From an uncultured Pelagibacteraceae bacterium (GTDB taxonomy: Bacteria > Pseudomonadota > Alphaproteobacteria > Pelagibacterales > Pelagibacteraceae), in contig CAJXDV010000054.1 in NCBI GenBank assembly GCA_913052435.1, forward strand, positions 1-6,683: DNA of 6,683 nucleotides. Direction: 5' to 3'. The notes beneath the pieces are model-generated. The model saw only the letters and a list, made by a program, of their open reading frames with translations, was not told the DNA's origin and ran no database searches. Positions 1-6,309 of this stretch are shown one piece after another. How positions within the stretch are numbered: the first letter of the stretch is position 1; each line of letters starts with the position of its first letter. A program made the position numbers and the translations under genes.

Positions 1-87
1 GGGCGAATGGCGGAACTGGTAGACGCGTTGGACTCAAAATCCAATGGTAGTAATACTGTGAGAGTTCGAGTCTCTCTTTGCCCACCA
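1..87 (+). tRNA. tRNA-Leu (anticodon CAA)
   Basis: Complete class II cloverleaf carrying leucine to UUG codons. The acceptor stem pairs 1-7 (GGGCGAA) with 77-83 (TTTGCCC), with one G-U wobble. The D-stem is GCG/CGC at 10-12 and 24-26. The anticodon stem TTGGA/TCCAA (28-32 and 40-44) encloses the loop CTCAAAA, giving CAA at 35-37. The long variable region (about 45-59) can form its own short stem (AGT/ACT), as expected for Leu/Ser/Tyr tRNAs. The T-arm is GAGAG-TTCGAGT-CTCTC (60-76). Position 84 is the discriminator A, and CCA is encoded at 85-87. The window begins at base 1 of the tRNA, so its promoter is not visible. The acyl-CoA synthetase ATG follows after only 7 nt, which suggests cotranscription. 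Confidence 0.97.
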
Positions 88-94
88 TATTGTT

Positions 95-1795
95 ATGAAT
101 GTTAATAAATTAAATAATCTTTTAGAGTTGTTTTTTGTTCAATATCAAAATCAAAATGAGAAAAATATTTTATTATCTTCTTTAAAGGAGACAAATAACC
201 AATTTAGTTGGGAAAAAACCTTTTTATCAATAAAAAAACTTGCCGATGAAATAAAAAAATACACGTTAAAAGATGATCGTTGCTTACTAATTTCAGAAAA
301 TAGACCAGAATGGTTTATTTCAGATCTAGCAATAATGTTATCTAGCTCAATAACAGTTCCCGCATATACAACTTATTCCGAAAGAGATTATGATTATATC
401 ATTAATGACTGTAAACCAAATGTTGTTTTTGTATCAAGTCAAGAACAATATAATAAAATAAAAAATATTATAAAAAAAAATAATTTTATAAAAAAAATAT
501 TTTCTTTTGAAAATTTAGACTTAGACGAAGATAAGTATTTAAACATCAATAAATTATTTTTGAATTTAGATTATAATGACAAAAATATACCTGAAGTTGA
601 CTTAGTTAGAAAAGATCCGGCCTGTATAATTTATACATCTGGCACTCAAGGGAATCCAAAAGGTGTAATCTTGAGTCATGGTGGTATATTAAACAATTGT
701 GAAGGTGCTTTAGAAATTCTTAGACCATTGATTTCTGATCAAACAAGATTTTTAACTTGGCTACCTCTATCTCACTCTTACGAACATACTGTTCAATTTG
801 CTCAAATCAGTGTAGCGGCAAAAATATTTTATGCTGAGAGTATCGAAAAATTAGTAAAAAATATGAATGACTGTAGTCCTCAGGTTATGACAGCAGTTCC
901 AAGATTTTATCAAAATCTATATCAAAAAATAAATTCAACTTTTAATAAAGCAACAGGTATAAAAAAAAAACTAATACTTAAAATGCTTGATCTAGGGTCT
1001 AAAAAATTAAATAAACAAAAATTATCTTTATTTGAAAAAATTGTTGATTCTATTCTTGAAAAGCTTGTTAGGAAAAAAATTAAAGCTCAATTTGGAGGCT
1101 GTCTAAAAACATTTGTTTCTGGAGGAGGAGCACTTGATAAGGAGATTGGAACTTTTTTAAATGCAATAGGATTGCCAACTTTACAAGGTTATGGGCTAAC
1201 AGAAACTTCACCAGTTGTTAGTTGCAATCCAATACATGACATTAGAGTAGAAACAGTAGGTCCTCCTTTCAAAGGAAACGAAGTTAAGATTGCCGAAGAT
1301 GGTGAGATATTAGTTAAAGGTGAAAATGTAATGTTAGGATATTGGAATAAACAGGAGGAGACAGAAAAAGTATTAAAAGATGGCTGGTTATATACAGGTG
1401 ATATAGGTATTTTTGAAAACGGTTATTTAAAAATTACTGATAGAAAAAAAGATATTTTGATTACTCCTGGCGGAGACAACATATCTCCATTAAAAATTGA
1501 AAATGAGCTAGTTAATTCAGAACTTATTGATCAAGCGATAGTTTATGGTGATAACAAACCATATTTAGTTGCATTATTGGTACTTGTTGATGAAAAAAAA
1601 AATATTTCTGAGATTCAAATTAAACAAGAAATTGAAAAAATAAATAATAATCTTGGAAGAATAGAAAATATTAAAAAATTTTTTATAACTGATGAAAAAT
1701 TTTCAATTGAAAATGGAATGTTAACACCAACAATGAAACTAAAAAGATATAAAATAATTCAAAAATATAAAAATAAATTTGAAAATCTTTATTAA
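95..1795 (+). CDS. Long-chain acyl-CoA synthetase (AMP-forming), FAA1/FadD15 type
   Basis: 566-aa cytoplasmic or membrane-peripheral ligase of the ANL superfamily, expected to activate long-chain fatty acids to acyl-CoA via an acyl-adenylate. Visible motifs in order: A3 P-loop YTSGTQGNPKG (180-190, with Q where T is usual), A4-like LPLSHSYEH (224-231 region), A5 GYGLTET (365-371), A7 WLYTGD (431-436), A8 hinge ITDRKKD followed by PGGDNISP (447-465), and A10 PTMKLKR with the probable catalytic Lys548. The length is slightly under the usual 590-600 residues, but all core motifs are intact. The ATG at 95 is chosen because the next in-frame ATG is near residue 81, inside the conserved domain. It has no Shine-Dalgarno and lies 7 nt after the tRNA CCA end. 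The fold and reaction class are secure; the chain-length preference is inferred from the FAA1-like motif spacing. Confidence 0.93.
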   Translation: MNVNKLNNLLELFFVQYQNQNEKNILLSSLKETNNQFSWEKTFLSIKKLADEIKKYTLKDDRCLLISENRPEWFISDLAIMLSSSITVPAYTTYSERDYDYIINDCKPNVVFVSSQEQYNKIKNIIKKNNFIKKIFSFENLDLDEDKYLNINKLFLNLDYNDKNIPEVDLVRKDPACIIYTSGTQGNPKGVILSHGGILNNCEGALEILRPLISDQTRFLTWLPLSHSYEHTVQFAQISVAAKIFYAESIEKLVKNMNDCSPQVMTAVPRFYQNLYQKINSTFNKATGIKKKLILKMLDLGSKKLNKQKLSLFEKIVDSILEKLVRKKIKAQFGGCLKTFVSGGGALDKEIGTFLNAIGLPTLQGYGLTETSPVVSCNPIHDIRVETVGPPFKGNEVKIAEDGEILVKGENVMLGYWNKQEETEKVLKDGWLYTGDIGIFENGYLKITDRKKDILITPGGDNISPLKIENELVNSELIDQAIVYGDNKPYLVALLVLVDEKKNISEIQIKQEIEKINNNLGRIENIKKFFITDEKFSIENGMLTPTMKLKRYKIIQKYKNKFENLY

Positions 1796-1800
1796 ATCGA

Positions 1801-1822
1801 ATTAATAAAACACTTTATTAAT
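1801..1822 (+). repeat. A/T-only perfect inverted repeat just after the acyl-CoA synthetase stop
   Basis: ATTAATAAA (1801-1809) and TTTATTAAT (1814-1822) form a perfect 9-bp stem with the loop AACAC reduced to ACAC. It starts 5 nt past the TAA stop. A T8 run begins only at 1838, too far for a textbook terminator. It may protect the mRNA 3' end, or be chance in A/T-rich DNA. Confidence 0.35.
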
Positions 1823-1838
1823 CGCAATTTATATAACT

Positions 1839-1885
1839 TTTTTTTATTTTATAAAAATAAAATAAAATAAAAAAATAGTTTTTTT
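1839..1885 (+). terminator. Possible A/T-only intrinsic terminator
   Basis: A 14-bp perfect inverted repeat pairs 1839-1852 (TTTTTTTATTTTAT) with 1862-1875 (ATAAAATAAAAAAA), with a 9-nt loop. It is followed after TAG by a T7 run (1879-1885), then A and T8. The geometry fits a rho-independent terminator for the acyl-CoA synthetase transcript, but the stem has no G-C pair, and homopolymer-rich repeats arise easily by chance at this base composition. Confidence 0.35.
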
Positions 1886-1908
1886 ATTTTTTTTAAAAAA
1901 TTATATAT

Positions 1909-1937
1909 TTGACATAACTATTCAAAAAAAATAAAAA
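1909..1937 (+). promoter_or_regulatory. Candidate sigma-70 promoter of the basic-peptide gene
   Basis: A consensus -35 TTGACA at 1909-1914 is followed after 17 nt by the weak -10 TAAAAA (1932-1937, 4 of 6 consensus bases). Transcription would begin near 1943-1945, just before the leader hairpin, leaving a leader of about 45 nt. The -35 match is striking; the -10 is poor, so the assignment is moderate. Confidence 0.5.
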
Positions 1938-1947
1938 AAGGTAATTA

Positions 1948-1968
1948 AACGAATCAAAAAGATTCGTT
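1948..1968 (+). promoter_or_regulatory. Leader hairpin upstream of the basic-peptide gene
   Basis: AACGAATC (1948-1955) and GATTCGTT (1961-1968) form a perfect 8-bp stem with an A5 loop. The stem contains three G-C pairs in a region otherwise almost purely A/T. It sits between the predicted transcription start and the Shine-Dalgarno, which stays single-stranded 8 nt downstream. The likely role is 5'-end stabilisation or a protein-binding site. Alternatively, in dsDNA it is an operator-like palindrome. Confidence 0.5.
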
Positions 1969-1976
1969 AATAATAA

Positions 1977-1983
1977 AAGGGAG
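1977..1983 (+). promoter_or_regulatory. Strong Shine-Dalgarno of the basic-peptide gene
   Basis: AAGGGAG ends 6 nt before the ATG at 1990, which is ideal spacing. None of the other six protein starts in this window has a recognisable Shine-Dalgarno. This site is the main reason to accept the 25-codon frame as translated. Confidence 0.75.
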
Positions 1984-1989
1984 CTAAAG

Positions 1990-2067
1990 ATGGCTAAAAG
2001 AAGAAAAAAAGCTGCAAAAAAAACTAAGAAAAAAGCTAAGAAAAAAGCTAAGAAAAGAAGAAGATAG
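1990..2067 (+). CDS. 25-aa Lys/Arg/Ala-rich histone-like basic peptide
   Basis: The frame encodes 25 residues, beginning MAKRRKKAAKK and ending AKKRRR: 13 Lys, 5 Arg, 5 Ala, 1 Thr and the initiator Met, with no acidic or aromatic residue. The middle is a KKKA repeat; the codon block AAG-AAA-AAA-GCT occurs twice in tandem (2026-2049). Composition resembles the C-terminal tails of histone H1-like bacterial proteins and protamine-like peptides, so binding to DNA, RNA or ribosomes is the natural inference; no enzymatic motif exists. Support for a real gene comes from its own TTGACA promoter, the leader hairpin, the AAGGGAG Shine-Dalgarno 6 nt before ATG, and the strong terminator 19 nt after TAG. 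It converges on carD, whose product also has a Lys-rich tail. The function is not known to me, and homology searches on so short and low-complexity a peptide will be weak. Confidence 0.8.
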   Translation: MAKRRKKAAKKTKKKAKKKAKKRRR

Positions 2068-2085
2068 TTACTATTCTTTTTAAAG

Positions 2086-2124
2086 AACGCTTCCCATGGC
2101 GCTTGCGTGGGAAGCGTTTTTTTT
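2086..2124 (+). terminator. Rho-independent terminator of the basic-peptide gene
   Basis: AACGCTTCCCA (2086-2096) pairs perfectly over 11 bp with TGGGAAGCGTT (2108-2118) around an 11-nt loop. A T8 run (2117-2124) follows and partly overlaps the stem. It is by far the most GC-rich hairpin in the window. The T-tract touches the carD stop codon at 2123-2125 on the other strand. Read on the minus strand the same stem lacks a U-run (CTTTAAAAAG follows), so it is chiefly a plus-strand terminator, though it may also shape the carD mRNA 3' end. Confidence 0.92.
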
Positions 2125-2974
2125 ATTTTGTCATTTCCGCTACAGGGAGATCGTCATTTTGAGTATTATTTTCAGTGCTTTGAAGTTGTTTTTCAATATT
2201 TCTTTTAAGAGCTTTATCAAGTTTCTTTTGAGTATTTTCAAGAGTTGCGCCCATAACAATTTGAAATTCAGTTAATAATCTATCATATGCTTTTTCAAAA
2301 AGTTGTCTTTCACTATATGATTGATCTATCATCAAGTCGTCGCCTTTATTTAGATCTCTAACAACTTCTGCTAAATCGTAAATTTTACCAGATGAAATTT
2401 TGGCCTCATATTCTTGAGCTCTTCTACTCCACATAGATCTTTTAATTTTTGGTTTACCTTTTAAAATGCTAATGCATTTGTTTACTTGATTGATTGTAGC
2501 TAGTGATCTAAGATGAGATTGTTTGTTAACTGGCACCATCCCATTCGCTTTGTCCTTTTCAAATCTTAATACATAAGTTTCAACATCAATTCCGCCAATA
2601 TTAATTTTTTTAAACTCTGTAATTTGTCCTACTCCATGTTTTGGATAAACAACATAGTCTTTTATTTTATAGTTCCTTTTTTCTGTTTCTTGTTTTTTTA
2701 CTTTTTTAATTTCTGGTTTTTGTTCATTGGTTTTTGAAATTCTTAAAGCATCATTCTTAATTTCTGTCTTCTCATTTTTTTTAATTTTTACTGGGGTTTT
2801 TTTTGAAATTCTTTTTACTTTCTTTCTTATTTTATTTTTTTTAATATTTGAAGAAGTATTAGCAATCTTCACTTTTTTTTTGGATATTTTTTTCTTTTTT
2901 TCTGTTGATTTTTTTTTAAAGGTTTTCTTTAAAATATTTTTTAAACTTATCTTTTTCATCACTAAATTTTTCAT
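2123..2974 (-). CDS. carD: CarD/CdnL-family RNA polymerase-binding regulator with Lys-rich N-terminal arm
   Basis: 283 aa. Residues 102-260 form a CarD domain: the N-terminal RNAP-interaction module starts around [17 protein letters not shown] (102-118), and the helical promoter-contacting domain contains MWSRR then AEVVRDL (181-207). Trp182 matches the conserved tryptophan that wedges into the promoter fork in mycobacterial CarD. The family binds the RNAP beta subunit and stabilises open complexes, often at rRNA promoters. Residues 1-100 are an unusual basic arm (37 Lys and 4 Arg) of low complexity, likely disordered and nucleic-acid binding; typical CarD proteins are about 160-170 aa. It is the last gene of the operon. 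The start is uncertain: the ATG at 2974 overlaps fdxA by 59 bp, Met6 (2959) by 44 bp, and a GTG at residue 35 (2872) would avoid overlap. None has a Shine-Dalgarno. The domain call is secure; the exact N-terminus is not. Confidence 0.92.
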   Translation of the reverse strand: MKNLVMKKISLKNILKKTFKKKSTEKKKKISKKKVKIANTSSNIKKNKIRKKVKRISKKTPVKIKKNEKTEIKNDALRISKTNEQKPEIKKVKKQETEKRNYKIKDYVVYPKHGVGQITEFKKINIGGIDVETYVLRFEKDKANGMVPVNKQSHLRSLATINQVNKCISILKGKPKIKRSMWSRRAQEYEAKISSGKIYDLAEVVRDLNKGDDLMIDQSYSERQLFEKAYDRLLTEFQIVMGATLENTQKKLDKALKRNIEKQLQSTENNTQNDDLPVAEMTK

Positions 2975-3242
2975 GATCCGATAGTGGATCTTTTTTTCTA
3001 TTAATGTTTGGCCATAAGTCCGAATATTTTTTATTTAATTCTAGCCATTTTTCACTATCCGACTCAGTGTCTGAAATTATAGCTTCCAATGGACATTCTG
3101 GCTCACAAACGCCACAATCTATACACTCATCAGGTTTAATTACAAGCATATTTTTTCCCTCATAAAAACAATCAACAGGACAAACTTCGACACAATCCGT
3201 TAATTTACATTTAATACATTTTTCATTTACCAGATATGTCAT
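2916..3242 (-). CDS. fdxA: 7Fe ferredoxin (FdxA family)
   Basis: 108-aa soluble electron carrier with one [3Fe-4S] and one [4Fe-4S] cluster. The cysteine pattern is that of Azotobacter ferredoxin I shifted by one residue: C9, C17 and C50 should hold the 3Fe cluster; C21, C40, C43 and C46 the 4Fe cluster; C12 and C25 are the extra conserved cysteines. The signature blocks [21 protein letters not shown] (9-29) and [14 protein letters not shown] (38-51) are intact, and the C-terminal tail with WPNI-KKDP (77-86) is typical of alphaproteobacterial FdxA. Length is normal. Its ATG overlaps the stop of the TerB-like gene as ATGA (4 bp), implying translational coupling, and there is no Shine-Dalgarno. 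Its 3' end overlaps the longest carD frame by 59 bp. Redox partners cannot be deduced from the window. Confidence 0.97.
   Translation of the reverse strand: MTYLVNEKCIKCKLTDCVEVCPVDCFYEGKNMLVIKPDECIDCGVCEPECPLEAIISDTESDSEKWLELNKKYSDLWPNINRKKDPLSDHEKFSDEKDKFKKYFKENL
2975..2990 (-). repeat. Small palindrome abutting the carD ATG
   Basis: Read on the minus strand, GATCCACTATCGGATC is a 5-bp inverted repeat (GATCC/GGATC) with a 6-nt loop, ending directly at the ATG of the longest carD frame. It lies inside fdxA codons, so it may be a small hairpin affecting reinitiation at carD, or simply coincidence. Confidence 0.3.
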
Positions 3243-3661
3243 TGTTTTTTCAGTTTTACTTTTTCTTTTATGTCTCCTACTACTTTACTGTCTAAATATA
3301 ATAAACCAGACAATCTTCTCATTAGATTAGTTTCGTACATATCTGCATTTTTATCTGAATAAATAATATTCCATAGAGCTTCGATAATTATTTTCTTTTC
3401 CTCTTCATCAATATTTTTAATTTCCCTTGTAAAATCTAACATTTGGTTTGAATCTTTTTCTTTATTCTCGGCTTCTTCCATAATTTTACTGATATTCTTA
3501 ATATCAGCACCCATCTCAATTAACACTTCTTGAATAATTTTTTTTTCTTTATCCGTAAAATTTTCATCTATTTTTGCTGAATGTATCAAAAGAGATGCAA
3601 CTGCCACTAAAGATAAATTATTTTTTTCTTCTGTTTCTTTTTTCTTAAACAAATTAAACAT
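3239..3661 (-). CDS. TerB-family protein (COG4103-like), function unknown
   Basis: 140-aa predicted all-helical cytoplasmic protein. After a basic start (MFNLFKKKE) it shows two TerB-like half repeats: [25 protein letters not shown] (19-43) and [30 protein letters not shown] (92-121). Acidic clusters follow each hydrophobic helix (D32/E33 and D37-E39; D103, D107 and E110) in the places where TerB-like folds carry metal-binding or conserved acidic residues. Members of this group are usually annotated as tellurite resistance TerB, but no other ter genes are nearby, so a stress or tellurite role should not be assumed. Its start overlaps the helicase stop by one base (TAATG), and its stop overlaps the fdxA start. 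It occupies the slot between helicase and fdxA where many alphaproteobacteria carry a small S4-domain RNA-binding protein. Confidence 0.8.
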   Translation of the reverse strand: MFNLFKKKETEEKNNLSLVAVASLLIHSAKIDENFTDKEKKIIQEVLIEMGADIKNISKIMEEAENKEKDSNQMLDFTREIKNIDEEEKKIIIEALWNIIYSDKNADMYETNLMRRLSGLLYLDSKVVGDIKEKVKLKKQ

Positions 3662-6147
3662 TACTTTAAATTTAGTTGACTTAATACTCCAAAAGGATTG
3701 TCAGTCATATCTTTTTTTATTTCTTTTTTTCTAATTATTTTTTTATTCGAAATATATTTAAAGTAAATATTGTTTTCTTTTTCGTAGGTTTTGTAATTCA
3801 TTTTTTGTATCAATTTTATAAAATTTTCTTTATTACAACCAAGCAAATTAAGCATTTCAGGAACAAGTTTGATTTCACTTGTTCTCTTATCTTTATTTGA
3901 GTTTAAAATCATTATAAAAAGTCTCTCAAGTATATCTATTCTAACAAAAAACTTGTCCAATTTCTCAAATCCACATAACAACATGAAATCTTTATTAATA
4001 TGTTTTTTCTCTTCTAAAAAGTTTAATCCAAAAGTAGGAGGAAAAAGATTTAAATTTTTTTCATTAAAATTTTTCCATAAAAGAATTCTCAACGAAACAG
4101 AGCTTGGCTTAAATAATTTAAATAAAAAGATATGATATCTTCCAAATTTAACTCCAATTCTCCTTAATTTTTTTCTTTCATCTTGATTTAATTTTTTGAG
4201 ATATATCGAGACATCTTCTCTTTTTACTACACCATTATTTTCATATAAATGGTAAGCAAGCGCTCTAAGCTCAGGATTATTTTCATTTATATTTTTTAGA
4301 TCTATAAGACTTTTTAGCTCAGTTTCTATTTTTATATTTATCCATTGTTGTAAATAATCGTTTAATTTTATTTTTTCATCTTTCTCTATCATTTCATCAA
4401 TGTTTAGGTGAATTTGGGGTTTTAAATAATCTGATCCAGGAATTAATTTAGCAATTGGATAATTTTTCCAATAAATTTTATAATCATCTTTTAATTCAAT
4501 AAGACCTGTATCGATAACCTGATTAATTCGTTTTATAATTTCAGGACTAACATTTTGTCTAGCTGCCTTTTTTAATGATTTGATATCTGCGTCTAATGCA
4601 TCTACCCTAAGATCTAGCTCTAATTTTAAACCTTTTAGACGACCAATATATTGTTGATTTATCATTACTTTTTCTTCATTAATTATTTCAGTATCAAATA
4701 CAATATCTTGCTTTAATCCTCTTGCTAATACACTGGCTCTTTTATCTATAAATGTTTTTGTTAATTCTTCATGTAATCTGTCAGATAATTTGTCTTCCAA
4801 AAGTTTTGTTCTTTTAATCCAATAATCTTGATTTTCTACCCAGTTAGATTTGTTCGAAACGTATGCCCATGTTCTTACATTTGCAATTCTATTTGACAAT
4901 GAGTCAACGTTTCCGTCCAATTTTTCTAAAAATGCTAGTTGCTCTTTCATATATTGATTAGGAATTTTTTTTGTTTGACTAATTAAAAAATTAAATACTT
5001 TACTTAACACTTCAATATGGTGACCATAAGTTTTTTTTACAAAATCAGGTATTTGACAACATTCCCAAAGGATTTTTAAATCATCAGAATTATCTTTAAT
5101 GTTTAAGTTTGACTCATCTTTTAAAAAATATTTCAATACTTTTTCATCTTCGCATTCGCTAATTCTTCTCAGCCAATCCTTATTAGGTCTTTCATCTAAA
5201 GATTTAATTAAACTTGATTTATTGTTAAAATTGAGTTTGGAATTTCTCCAAAAAATGTTTTGAATTTCAGGAAAATTGTGTTTTTCAATAGCTTCTATTT
5301 CTTCAGGATCTATTTGGCTACAATCTCCTGTGATTCCAAAAGATCCGTCATTTAAATATCTTCCTGCTCTTCCTGCAATTTGTCCAATTTCAGAAATATT
5401 TAATCTTCGAAGTTTTTTTCCATCAAATTTTTTAATATTAGAAAAGTAAACATGATCTAAATCCATATTTATTCCCATTCCTATAGCGTCAGTGGCTACA
5501 AGATAATCAACATCTCCAGATTGATATAAACTAACTTGTGCATTTCTTGTTTTAGGACTTAAAGATCCCATTACAATAGCAGCACCACCTTTTTGGCGTC
5601 TTATCAATTCTGCAATTGCGTATACTTCTTCAGTAGAAAAAGCAATTATTGCACTTTTTCTTTCTATCCTTGAAATTTTTTTGTGACCTGCAAAAGTTAA
5701 TTTTGATAGTCTTTCTTTGTTCATGAATTCAACATCATCGTCCAGCTTTTGAATTATGCTTTTGATTGTATTAGATCCCATAAGCATTGTTAATTTTTCG
5801 CCTCTAAGATTTAAAAGTCTGTCTGTAAAAATATGACCTCTCTCATGATCATTACACATTTGTATTTCATCTATGCCTACAAATTCTAAATTTTTGTCTA
5901 CAGGCATAGATTCAACCGTACATAAAAAATATTTAGCATTTAATGGTATGATTTTTTCTTCACCAGTAATTAGAGCAACTTTTGAAAGATCAATTTTTTC
6001 AATTACCTTATCGTATACTTCTCTTGCTAATAATCTTAATGGAAATCCAATCATCCCTGACTGAAAAGAGAGCATTGTTTCAATTGCTAAGAAAGTTTTA
6101 CCTGTATTTGTTGGACCAAGAACTGCAGTAATTTTGTTTTTTGTCAT
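3661..6147 (-). CDS. SUV3/MgpS-type DExH-box ATP-dependent helicase
   Basis: 828-aa superfamily 2 helicase, first gene of the minus-strand operon. Motif I (Walker A) is GPTNTGKT (11-18), Ia is FPLRLLAREVY (35-45), motif II is DEIQ (93-96), motif III is around GSNT (124-127), motif V is VATDAIGMGINMDL (217-230), and motif VI is QIAGRAGR (256-263). The GPTNTGKT and DE(I/V)Q pattern is that of mitochondrial SUV3, which unwinds RNA in degradosome-like complexes; RNA is the most likely substrate here, but this is inference. The rest (about 270-800) is a long family-specific C-terminal region ending in the short tail DNPFGVLSQL. No S4 domain is visible in it. The start at 6147 places the P-loop at residue 11, normal for the family; it has no Shine-Dalgarno. 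The gene is slightly shorter than many alphaproteobacterial relatives, consistent with genome streamlining. Confidence 0.92.
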   Translation of the reverse strand: MTKNKITAVLGPTNTGKTFLAIETMLSFQSGMIGFPLRLLAREVYDKVIEKIDLSKVALITGEEKIIPLNAKYFLCTVESMPVDKNLEFVGIDEIQMCNDHERGHIFTDRLLNLRGEKLTMLMGSNTIKSIIQKLDDDVEFMNKERLSKLTFAGHKKISRIERKSAIIAFSTEEVYAIAELIRRQKGGAAIVMGSLSPKTRNAQVSLYQSGDVDYLVATDAIGMGINMDLDHVYFSNIKKFDGKKLRRLNISEIGQIAGRAGRYLNDGSFGITGDCSQIDPEEIEAIEKHNFPEIQNIFWRNSKLNFNNKSSLIKSLDERPNKDWLRRISECEDEKVLKYFLKDESNLNIKDNSDDLKILWECCQIPDFVKKTYGHHIEVLSKVFNFLISQTKKIPNQYMKEQLAFLEKLDGNVDSLSNRIANVRTWAYVSNKSNWVENQDYWIKRTKLLEDKLSDRLHEELTKTFIDKRASVLARGLKQDIVFDTEIINEEKVMINQQYIGRLKGLKLELDLRVDALDADIKSLKKAARQNVSPEIIKRINQVIDTGLIELKDDYKIYWKNYPIAKLIPGSDYLKPQIHLNIDEMIEKDEKIKLNDYLQQWINIKIETELKSLIDLKNINENNPELRALAYHLYENNGVVKREDVSIYLKKLNQDERKKLRRIGVKFGRYHIFLFKLFKPSSVSLRILLWKNFNEKNLNLFPPTFGLNFLEEKKHINKDFMLLCGFEKLDKFFVRIDILERLFIMILNSNKDKRTSEIKLVPEMLNLLGCNKENFIKLIQKMNYKTYEKENNIYFKYISNKKIIRKKEIKKDMTDNPFGVLSQLNLK

Positions 6148-6178
6148 TTCAACTTTTAGTATGATTTTTTTTTTGCTT

Positions 6179-6206
6179 ACTATATCTTGTTATCCGAAAA
6201 GAACAA
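6179..6206 (-). promoter_or_regulatory. Candidate promoter of the helicase-terB-fdxA-carD operon
   Basis: On the minus strand, TTGTTC (6206-6201) is followed after 16 nt by TATAGT (6184-6179), a 5-of-6 match to the -10 consensus. Transcription would begin near 6172, giving a leader of about 25 nt before the ATG at 6147. The -35 is weak, and A/T-rich DNA makes chance -10 matches common. Confidence 0.4.
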
Positions 6207-6298
6207 AAATAGTCTAAAACAGGTCCGAATCAGAGAGGAAAAAGTTCTCATTTTAATAATTTATATTTTTAAGGTTATCATAATTTCAAAAAATTAAA

Positions 6299-6304
6299 TA
6301 TAAT
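6299..6304 (+). promoter_or_regulatory. TATAAT box immediately before the acetoacetyl-CoA synthetase ATG
   Basis: A perfect TATAAT ends 5 nt before the ATG at 6310, so transcription from it would start at or next to the A of the start codon, giving a leaderless mRNA. TTATCA (6275-6280, 4 of 6) sits 18 nt upstream as a possible -35. No Shine-Dalgarno precedes the ATG, which fits leaderless initiation. Chance occurrence is possible. Confidence 0.35.
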
Positions 6305-6309
6305 TTTTT

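Noticed and set aside
184..190. AAAGGAG resembling a Shine-Dalgarno for a later start of the acyl-CoA synthetase
   Set aside because: No in-frame ATG, GTG or TTG at suitable distance follows, and starting there would remove part of the N-terminal domain. It is coding sequence.
2026..2049. Tandem 12-bp direct repeat
   Set aside because: It is the two-fold codon block for the KKKA repeat of the basic peptide, not a CRISPR or mobile-element repeat.
2086..2118. The same hairpin as an intrinsic terminator for the carD operon on the minus strand
   Set aside because: Downstream of the stem on the minus strand the sequence is CTTTAAAAAG, with no U-tract. Bidirectional function is therefore not supported, although 3'-end protection remains possible.
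2727..2984. Plus-strand frame rich in Phe, Leu and Ile that resembles a small membrane protein
   Set aside because: It is the antisense reading of the Lys-rich arm of carD (AAA codons read back as TTT). It has no Shine-Dalgarno and no conserved motif.
3239..3661. Tellurite resistance operon
   Set aside because: Only a single TerB-like protein is present, with no TerC, TerD or TerZ neighbours. The family name does not establish that phenotype.
3869..4135. Plus-strand 88-codon frame
   Set aside because: It lies wholly inside the helicase gene on the opposite strand, has no recognisable domain or ribosome-binding site, and is low in complexity.
5873..6064. Plus-strand 63-codon frame
   Set aside because: It is antisense to the conserved helicase motif region (Ia to II), whose minus-strand coding is unambiguous.
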